From Halichondria panicea (Eukaryota; Porifera; Demospongiae; Suberitida; Halichondriidae): a stretch of DNA of 64,000 nt. The notes below the pieces were generated by a model. That model made no database searches and had not been told where the DNA came from. It saw only the letters and a list, made by a program, of their open reading frames with translations. Location of the stretch: assembly GCF_963675165.1 (NCBI RefSeq), contig NC_087377.1, forward strand, positions 8,201,122 through 8,265,121, given 5' to 3'. Made by a program: the position numbers and the translations under genes. Of the stretch, positions 56,015-64,000 are shown piece by piece (position 1 is the first letter of the stretch; each line of letters begins with the position of its first letter).

Positions 56015-56543
56015 GGTACCTACCAGCAGATGTTTCTCTGAGGAAGAAGCTTGAGATTGATAATGTTCATGGACCTGGTGAGTAACTAGAATAAACGTAG
56101 TGTTAGCAGTATCAGTATACAGCATTGTTTAGTTAGTTCACACAGCGGGAGCCATCATTTCCTATAAACCTATAATATATAGGCGAAGCAAGCACTGTTG
56201 GGTGAAAATCTAGTGTATGGCCCGAGTCCCAGGCTTTCTGAAACAAGAGATGGAATGTTTGAGGTTGTATACGCTTCATGTATACGCTTCATGTATACGC
56301 TTCATGTTCCCAGTGATCAAAGAAAAGCCAGAGAGGCCATGAAACAATGGGCCCAACATGCACTCAGACTGTAGATATCAGCATGTTTGCATCTCACGTT
56401 ATTTTACCGATTAAGTGTGATGATAGTAGTGGAAACGAAGCGGTATGCAGCCAGATGCAGACAAAACCTTAGCCAGCATAGTAGGCCGTGGACCCCAGTT
56501 ATAATTGAGGATATGAAATGTGGGGTGATTATTCTTACGAGGA
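56015..56543. other. Unassigned, with a short tandem word
   Basis: GTATACGCTTCAT is repeated three times at about 56267-56306. The stretch lies just 5' of the recombinase-like pseudogene and may include decayed exons of it. Confidence 0.35.
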
Positions 56544-57965
56544 TTGTCAGTTGCACACGTACTGGTCTACTGCCCTATCCAAGAACCTCCTAACCCTGAA
56601 CCAACTCAAGCCAGCCATCTCCAAGAACCAACTCAAGCCAACCCTATCCAAGAACCAACTCAAGCCAACCCTATCCAAGAACCAACTCAAGCCAACCCTA
56701 TCCAAGAACCAGAAGTCACTGTGCCAACAACTCAAGAAGAAAAAGTGCAAACTTTTAAAGTAAGTGTCTAACTCAAACTCTTGTTCAATAGTTAGTGTCA
56801 TTGTGAACATTTTCCAGGATTCACATGCAAAGTGCCAGGGTGTGGAATGACCATCATGAAGCCGTGGAACCATCTGTATCAGGGCAAACGACACTCCGCA
56901 CTAACAAAGGAGGCCAAGAGAGAGTTTCTGATGCTGGTTAGGGCTGCAGGCCCTATCATCCTTCCCAAGGCAGTTATTGTCAAGGAGATGTAAGAGCATT
57001 ACTGCTGTATTTCAAGTTGTGCATACTTACGCTACCTTACTTTTCACAGAGAACACAAGCAGCACAGTGAACCCAGTGAGAGCAGTGAGCGCAGTGCAGC
57101 ATACCACATAAACACAGTCGGTAGACAAAGGTTTGGCTCCACCATGTGCATGAAAAGCCACCCAAAGGACCATCCCTTGATAATGCAGTTTTCAAGGGAT
57201 ATATGCTTGACTTCTTGTCTGTTCTTTTCAAATCAGGCCTTTCTTTATCCATGCAGCTACTTGGGAGTCTGTCCGGTGGCTCAAAGAGCGTAAAGGTGCA
57301 GACAGAGGCCGCTGTGGATCTGGGCAAGTACCTGTACTTCGCCAACTCCGAGATTGTAGATGCCAACGAAATTGTCAACATGGTACAAATCGAAAACTTT
57401 ATCAAGATGTTGGCTAAGTTGGGGATTGGGCCCAGTGGCCAGGTGTCGAAACTGAATGTTATATCTCAAGCCCAGACATTCGTGAATCACCGGTGAGTGT
57501 AGCTACATGTTGTGTACAAATAATGATATCTCATTTGCAGCTTGCCAAATGACCTCTCAAAAGCAGATGAGACACTGATTGGTAAAGCCCATGTCTCCCA
57601 AACAAAGACAAACGGGCTGAAGAAGGGGCTGCGAAAGCAGCAGCTCCTTCTCTCGGCGAAAAAGAAGGAGTACGTATCAAAGCATCTGACTGCCCCAGAC
57701 GACCTCATCAACTTCCTCCAGGCTGAGGGCACCCTGGAGGAAGTTTTGAAGGGAGGAGATGATGTCATGCTCAGACGGTAAGCCTTCTACATGTTAATAA
57801 TTATGCATCTACACACGATTGTCTATCCAACCATAACCCAGGTTCCTAATGTGCTACTTGGTTTACACCAACTTCCAGCGCCAGGGCGCAGTAGTTAATA
57901 TGACAATGGGTGAATTGAGGAGTGCGGAGAAGAAGAACGAATTTCAGGTGGTGTCAGTGTGGGGG
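56544..57965 (+). pseudogene. Zinc-finger and tyrosine-recombinase-like protein gene, broken
   Basis: In order: a 27-bp repeat coding IQEPTQANP, a finger exon (about 56817-56991: FTCKVPGCGMTIMKPWNHLY, GKRHSALTKEAKREF), a short exon (57051 on), then after a one-base shift near 57140 the block PKGPSLDNAVFKGYMLDFLS, LGIGPSGQVSKLNVISQAQT. Next come LPNDLSKADETLIGKAHVS (exon 57540-57778) and a last exon reading NFQRQGAVVNMTMGELRSAE. The NFQRQGAV...EL block resembles the first catalytic-Arg box of tyrosine recombinases, as in Crypton-like proteins of invertebrates. A stop follows soon after VVSVWGH, so the catalytic Tyr region is missing. The family assignment is by eye and tentative. Confidence 0.45.
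56600..56713. repeat. 27-bp in-frame minisatellite, four units
   Basis: CCAACTCAAGCCAACCCTAT(CCAAGAA) is repeated. It codes a 9-residue repeat in the presumed reading frame and is also open in the other plus frame. Confidence 0.9.
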
Positions 57966-60238
57966 CATTAAATTTGAGCAGATTTGGAGGTACTTCTATT
58001 TGTGCAACCTTGATCATCAGGTACCTAGAGGACAGCCAGGGCATAACAAGCTTTTCAGCTGATAGACCTAGTATCTGCGCCATTTGAATCGCCATATAAC
58101 GCTGAGCTCACAATAGATGACGCTATCCTTAGTGCACAAACAATTTAATACCACAATTTGTCTCACAATTGGCAGAGAGCCATAAACGTGCTCTAGATCG
58201 TTTTTATCATAACGACGTGTCAAGTTTATGATCAAGTTCAAGGGAGACTAGGTTTCAAGCAGTGTCTGAAAAACAAAAGGCTGTCAGTGCGTACAAATAA
58301 GGCGCATTCAGATCTACACGTTCTGCCGCAGCTGTTGACAAGCAACAGATGACCCCGGTGCCACAGCTAGAGTAGTATATTATACGGCCCGCTATAACCG
58401 GAAATCATTGTTCCTCAGCTTTTTGGGGGGCTGATATAGCCACCCTGTTTATTTTTTGACTACTATATATGTTGCTGAGGCCTCTACTGTACCCAAGGTG
58501 AAGCGCACAGCCTGTGATGGTAGTCGTACCTGCATGGGTGTGTACCCTCCTCTCATGCCTGTGACAAGTGGTACCACTGTGCTGCCATTCAGCGACTATA
58601 ACACATTGTATAGACAACTGCAATTAGATAGCAGGTTTTCGGTTTTCAATTCATGTATTGGAGCAATAAATAAATAAAATAAAAATACTGTATTTTTCTT
58701 TCTTGTAGAATTGCAATGTAAAGTAGAATTTCAAAGCCAAAATGTCACAAGTTGCACAGTGGTGCGGGCTCAAAAACTACCGATTGATTCTTTATCTACC
58801 ACATTAACTTTCATCAAATCAGCTCTTCATTGTACATGATCTTTCAGTCGTGATCTTTTCATGTTAACAATGACGTACAAGAAATTGCAAGGAGTATGTA
58901 ATTACAATATCTGTGTGATAAATGCTCCATTTGAGGTGAACATTTCAGGAGAATGTTCAGGTGGTGGGTGATGTATGATCGTGAACAGCAAAAAGTCAAC
59001 TACTTTGAGCTAAAGATGTCAAACCACACTGCAATTGACATTATTGTGAGCCTATGAGGGTCAAGTAATTACACGAAAAGAAGTTTTGTCGAAAATTATT
59101 GCAAAATTTTAACGCACTAATTCAGCGCTAAGTGGAATTACAGTTATGTGTTCGCTGGTTCGCTTGGGTTATTAGTGTAAAGATCATGATTAGGATTGCA
59201 GATAATTATTATAGACATACAATTAGTGATTAATTTGTATAAAGGTGACCTTGGCAGTCTGAAATGGAGTCAAGAGAAACAACAACACGGTGAACTACAT
59301 CATAAGTTCAAGGAAGGATCGAAAAGAAACTGAAAGATTTTGCTGTACGTAGTATTAAACGAGAATCGCCATCTGCATTATTCAGCTGCATTATTCAGGA
59401 AGAATCGTGCGCTCTGCCAGGAATCTATTGCGGTAGTCCACTGTAAATGGGAATCCCCTTTGCCAATAGAAATTAGATTGCTTAAAAACTGTCATTTGAG
59501 GAGAACAACACCACGTTTATCAGTGACCACTGCAAGAAACTGCACAGCGACAAACTACCAACTGTTGTCATTTGGAGGATGTCCTACTTAATTCACAGTA
59601 CGTGTATAATTATAACCGCTGGAATTTCTCTTTTTTGTGTTGGGTTTGTGCTCTTTTGCATCTATGAAAACAAAATTAATAATGAATATTCTGTCACGTG
59701 GTAGTCTCGTAGAAGCAGCCCTCAGGGGTTGACCACGCGCCACCATTCACGTGGCATTCCCAAGGTCTCTGCTCACGTTACCAAGTTCGGGACTATAATT
59801 ATAGCCAGATCAGATAAACTTTTTTGTAATACCATTGCTATAACCCCATGCACATGTTTAATTATCGATGCTGTTTCAATTACCTGAGAAAAAGTGTTTT
59901 GTAAACAAACGATCGCGAGCTGAAGATATTTAATTTCCATTCTCGAGAGTAATAGTATGGATTTTGAGTGTATTAGTGTAACCAAATACAAGGTGCTACA
60001 GGCACATGAATCCGGAAGCATCACATGCAATAATTCATCTTAAAACACTCTCTCAACTATTTTGACTTGGTCTCAACTACTTTTTGAATTGAAATAGACA
60101 TGTTTGTGGTAAAATTAACCACGAAATTGATGATAAACCACATTTCATACACACTCTTTTTACCTTTTGAAGAACATAGCAACAAAGGTCCCATAAATAT
60201 CTCTACTTTGAAAAGGTGTCAAACATTAAGCATTAAAA
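57966..60238. other. Unassigned, with a possible PHD relic near 58550
   Basis: At about 58551-58595 one frame reads HACDKWYHCAAI, similar to the Cys-x2-Trp-x-His core of a PHD finger, but stops surround it. Other short frames (58456-58677 and 59340-59591) have no known domain. No repeat borders are clear. Confidence 0.35.
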
Positions 60239-60341
60239 ATGTTAGTACATGATTTCAGCTCACAACAAAGGTACCAAAAAATTACATTGATTAAACTTTA
60301 CACTTTAAAGTTTTTGAACTCTCTACCTCAAACGTATACCG

Positions 60342-60812
60342 GGGACCCACGTGTGAGACCTTGGTTGAACCAAGGACCCACACTTTATCTTGATGCGCAA
60401 ACGAAGGACCCACGTGTGAGACCTTGGTTGAACCAAGGACCCACACTTTACTTTGCTGCGCCAACAAAAGACCCACGTGTGAGACCTTGGTTGAACCAAG
60501 GACCCACACTTTACTTTGTTGCGCCAACGAAGGACCCACGTGTGAGACCTTGGTTGAACCAAGGACCCACACTTTACTTTGTTGCGCCAACGAAGGACCC
60601 ACGTGTGAGACCTTGGTTGAACCAAGGACCCACACTTTACTTTGTTGCGCCAACGAAGGACCCACGTGTGAGACCTTGGTTGAACCAAGGACCCACACTT
60701 TACTTTGTTGCGCCAACAAAGGACCCACGTGTGAGACCTTGGTTGAACCAAGGACCCACACTTTACTTTGTTGCGCCAACGAAGGACCCACGTGTGAGAC
60801 CTTGGTTGAAAA
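60342..60812. repeat. 63-bp minisatellite, about eight units
   Basis: Each unit contains GGACCCACGTGTGAGACC, the perfect inverted repeat CCTTGGTTGAACCAAGG and CACACTTTACTTTG. Because 63 is a multiple of three and the unit lacks stops in several frames, long ORFs appear on both strands (60239-60889 plus, 60291-60848 and 60323-60982 minus). On the plus strand the repeat reads TKDPRVRPWLNQGPTLYFVA. I regard these as repeat artefacts. The array lies about 180 bp beyond the 3' end of the ParB-like gene. Confidence 0.9.
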
Positions 60813-60989
60813 AAGGCCGGAAACTGAAGATCCATAGTCATTATACACAGGAAATTAATCATGTAAGTATCACAATGCAATGGACATAGCTGAATCCTAA
60901 CCTTAAAGTCATACGTATAATGGGGTGTAACAATACTAAGATATGAACTTAAGCAATGTTGCAGGTAGCCGATAAATAGCATTAAATTT

Positions 60990-63957
60990 TTAAGCAGTAT
61001 CAGTTGCAGGTAGCAGTGATGCTACTTTCCGATAAATAGCTTGCTGGTTATCTTGAGACGGCACAATAGATACTATATTCCTCCCCAGAGTAACGGCTGT
61101 GTACGATATTAGCTCTGTATATGTAGGGATGCAAAATTAATTCATAGCAAGGTATACTAAAAATACCATACGTACCTTTCTCATTTCCGCTAGTAATGTC
61201 TAGCACCGTAGACCCAGCCACACACAAGTGAGAAATGAGATATTCATAAAGACAGGCTGAGTCGCCATCTACAAAGTTTAGTCTGTGGTCATTGGGTGGA
61301 TAGTCTAGCATCTCCTTGGCTGAAGCGTCTACTGCCGGGGTGAAAAAAGCAACAACTACAGCCTCCACGCAGGGTGTAAGGTATGTAGTGGTGCTTGCTG
61401 TAGAGACAAAATTAAATAATTGTACTGTACGATAAGAATGTACGTACCTTTTGCTATACTGGTGTTAGCAAAAAACAGCACTTCAGCTTTTCCAAAAGTA
61501 CGCCTCCATGTGTTCATTGTTGTCTGTTGGGCGTCAACAGGACATACACAGGCAACTACATACATGTAACAACCTAAAAAGGCATTGATCTCTTTTATGG
61601 TGTATGCGATACTCTCCATATTCTCACTGTGTGATGTTATAACTAGGTGGGCCCCTTCAAAAGACGGGTTTGCCTTTCTGATCATATTTCCCGAAATTAC
61701 TGAAATTTCTGTTACTAAAACATTCACAGATGCACCATTGACGATAATACTGGAAGCTGGTGATGCGTCGTCAGCTAAATAGCTTTTTGCCCGCTGGCAG
61801 AAACTAACGAAAGCTTTCGGAATCGTTTTTCGAATGTCGATGCCAAGAAATCGATTCAGCTGATCGTCAGTAGCAAAAGCGGGAAATTTGTCAACAGCTT
61901 GATCCCATGACTCAACATTTGTTAGTTTTGCAAATGCTGTTTTCAGAGCTGCTTTCTGCTTTAAATGAGTAGCAGCAGTCTGCAGCTCAGTCAGAGAGGT
62001 TTCCCCAGCTATAACTTTTTGCAGTAGTAAACACTGATCGCTAATTGGCAGCGTTCGAATAGGTGCCAAGTAGTTCTGCTTAAATTCGGGCTTCTGTAAT
62101 AGTGTCGACATTCTTAGCTTTTGTGCCTTTAGTTTCGACTGCTCGAACAGGTCCATTACCTGAACTACCAGGTCCCACACTTGCTTACGTAAGCTGGCTT
62201 GAGAGAACACATTATCCTTATGTGTGTGGGATATATCCTGCAAGGTATATATAACTTATTATAATACTCATTTCCTACATTCTTATAGTTTCAAAATAGC
62301 TGTTATGTGCAGTTGTAGTAAGCAGTATACAAGCTGACAAACGCATTTTCTTTTGTGCTCCTGAGTCTCAATTATACATACCTTTGGGAGAATAGCCATC
62401 TCGCAAGAGGTTTTCCAATCTTGCGACTGGGCTGGGGTTTCCATCGAGAGATCTATGTCATTCAATGCATATAGTCGAGAGCGACAAGCTTCTACCTATA
62501 CATGCATGTATACACATGGTTAATTAAGTGAAAGTAAAAGGTTGGCTGTAAAGCAAAACTATCACAACAATAAATATATTAGTTACTGACCAGATCGCGG
62601 TGTGTAACTCGGTGAACGAAATGTGAATTGTCGTTGTGCCTTGAAGCAAGGCGAAGTGATTCTTCATCACTGAGGCCGACGTAGACATCGGCAAGAGCCA
62701 CTGTGTAGTATGGGTTATCGGGATGCTCTGTTGCCAACTGATTTTTGCAAATTAAGCTATGCAATCCTCCTAGGACTTCGTACTCATATACGTTTTTGTG
62801 CTTAGCTTTAAATTCTCCAGAATTGTGAACACTAGTACACAAAACTGCCATTGGGCATGCACCTGGAGCAGAGGGGTCAGCAACCATCCTCTTTTTGAGG
62901 TGTCCCAAGAATGTTGAATCTGCTTCACGCAGTAGTCGTGATTTCTTTGGAGGAGCATGTAGTTGCGTTATCGGTAGTTCCATCACACCTTAGGGTTAAA
63001 AAAGACTCATCATACACTTCAGCAGCCATACAATCAAGGCACATACATAATGTCAAGAGTTCATTACGAAGAGTACGCAACTCCAATAGACTGTACACAA
63101 AAAGCATTCCTACAATCTGACATCACAGTAATACTGGCTGTATATAGTAACCGCAACTAGCAGAAGGCAATGAGTAACTATGTTATTCATTGCCTTTCCT
63201 ACTGGCAGTTGTAAATGAATAACATTAGTGATAATTATCACTAATGTTATTCATTGCAAATCTTGATAATGTACATGAATGCATTTATTATTACCTTTTC
63301 TAGCACTTTCAATTGCTTCGTCAATTGGCGCCTTGATAAATTTTCGTTTCTTTGTAGGAGAAGGTTGGTCGTACGGCAATATTTCGTTCGAAACAGCTGA
63401 AACTCTTGATGACTTTGGTGTTTTTGAAGTAGCATCCTTTGAAGTGGATGGAGGAGTAAGCTCAGCACTAGCAGAATGCCTCAATTTGTCCATAGGCTCA
63501 TTAGCTGTAGTCGCAAACGTATCCTGTAACTCATCCCATTTTTGAATGAAGTCGTAACTCGTAAGTATCCCCATGAAATTCGTAGAGAAACCCTTCGTGC
63601 AGTCATGGCGTTCCAGCTTCATAACAATCGTTCCAGAGGCACAATTGAACTGTGTAGACATTATAATTATGTAGAGCATGACTGTCACAGTAAAATTATA
63701 TACAACTTAGCTTATTACAAAATCACAAAATTACAAATTAAATTGAGGAGGATTAATTTGTAACTCACACGAACAGTGCTTGCTTGCTTTGGCCTCTTCT
63801 TGAATCTCTCCAAATCAGCTACGGTTGGTATAGTGATATCCATCACATTGCCCAAGTCTTTGTTGGCATTCACCTTCTTGATGAGCTCTCCATCACTGTA
63901 CACCAAGGACACACCATCCCCTGTACTTTCAAGATACCACTTCTTGGGCTTTGTCAT
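60990..63957 (-). CDS. ParB-like protein with methyltransferase-like C terminus, seven exons, about 770 aa
   Basis: Exons: 63769-63957, 63295-63649, 62591-63110, 62382-62495, 61448-62237, 61176-61397, 60990-61114, all with GT/AG borders and matching phases. The start is MTKPKKWYLESTGDGVSLVY. Exon 3 holds the ParB-like part: VMELPITQLHAPPKKSRLL, YEYEVLGGLHSLICKNQL, VYVGLSDEESLRLASRHND and HRVTHRDLVEA, the G-x-H and LA-x-RHN pattern of ParB/Srx-type domains. Exon 5 is largely helical. The end reads AGSTVLDITSGNEKELISYT, LGRNIVSIVPSQDN, which resembles the SAM-binding motif I of N6/N4 DNA methyltransferases (VLDxxSGxGT...GR), but GxGT is changed to GNEK. DNA binding and a possibly inactive methyltransferase fold are inferred. 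The only lesion is a one-base shift near 62990, just before MELPITQ, which may be an assembly error. Confidence 0.65.
63166..63255. repeat. Paired palindromes in an intron of the ParB-like gene
   Basis: 63214-63255 is a perfect 42-bp palindrome centred on GATAATTATC. Just before it, GGCAATGAGTAACTATGTTA...CATTGCC forms a second, imperfect one that uses the same TGTTATTCATT word. Both lie between exons 2 and 3, 3' to the exon 2 donor. Confidence 0.9.
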
Positions 63958-64000
63958 AATTATTCCGATCAGAGTAGAGGAAAGCTTTAGCTACAGCTAT
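63958..64000. other. Upstream edge of the ParB-like gene
   Basis: These are the last 43 bases, 5' of the minus-strand ATG. They are too short to judge the promoter. Confidence 0.3.

Noticed and set aside
60239-60982. Three overlapping ORFs of 185-219 codons at the 63-bp repeat
   Set aside because: All are open because the unit is a multiple of three without stops on both strands. There is no start context, splice chain or domain.

Overview
The window looks like accessory, repeat-rich DNA from a marine sponge, most probably a demosponge of the Amphimedon kind. The reasons are its AT-rich base composition with frequent short ATAATTAT-like spacers, spliced genes with introns of about 40 to 170 bp, and protein families I associate with sponge and cnidarian genomes. 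These include an HTH/rve integrase gene, IS630/Tc1-mariner and piggyBac relics, OTU/PHD/Ulp1 proteins, ParB-like proteins and a YKDGTNGTRDCR-type membrane domain. The species assignment is inference. I found no rRNA, tRNA, CRISPR array or bacterial operon. Many of the best genes are spliced, so I placed exons by eye from GT(GC)/AG borders and continuity of reading frame.

1-18 kb: mostly non-coding DNA with MITE-like elements (4811, 5319, 6750 and 9377), a 22-bp perfect hairpin with CRE-like arms at 8360, a PHD-finger relic (11245) and a 5'-truncated, frameshifted LINE (11926-13391). A second LINE-type C-terminal relic (14315) lies between two copies of a direct repeat. A decayed multi-pass membrane domain lies at 15962-16782 on the minus strand. 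18-25 kb: a locally triplicated spliced gene on the minus strand. Its 35-codon exon is tandemly repeated four times in the intact copy A and twice in copy B, which has lost its start codon. A 2.7-kb minisatellite upstream switches orientation several times, and its core motif also sits in the gene's introns.

26-39 kb: nested mobile DNA. A decayed integrase gene (27418-31285, minus) is split by a 2.3-kb intron. Next to its start is a 1.24-kb foldback element with arms of about 500 bp. This abuts a TA-flanked Tc1/mariner-like element (32544-36414) carrying a broken transposase and an intact convergent second gene with coiled-coil and SHOCT-like parts. A 1.4-kb CAGGGG element is inserted between these two genes. 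A polyadenylated retrotransposon fragment with an inverted repeat and a 43-bp tandem repeat follows.

39-50 kb: an exon-like tandem array (39.3-40.6 kb), then a 19-exon gene (41981-46864, plus) joining an OTU-like motif, a PHD-like finger and a Ulp1/C48-like protease with several frame lesions, then a four-exon unrecognised gene (48961-49689). 50-60 kb: remnants of a P-loop/DUF3987-like gene, a TTAA-flanked piggyBac derivative, a zinc-finger plus tyrosine-recombinase-like pseudogene, and several minisatellites. 60.3-64 kb: a 63-bp tandem repeat and a nearly intact seven-exon minus-strand gene (60990-63957) that joins a ParB-like domain to a methyltransferase-like C terminus. I regard this gene as the most unusual in the window.

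The genes do not form one pathway. The window reads as a TE-dense region in which host-like or domesticated genes (ParB/MTase-like, OTU-PHD-Ulp1, the exon-repeat gene) are mixed with nested, decaying transposons.
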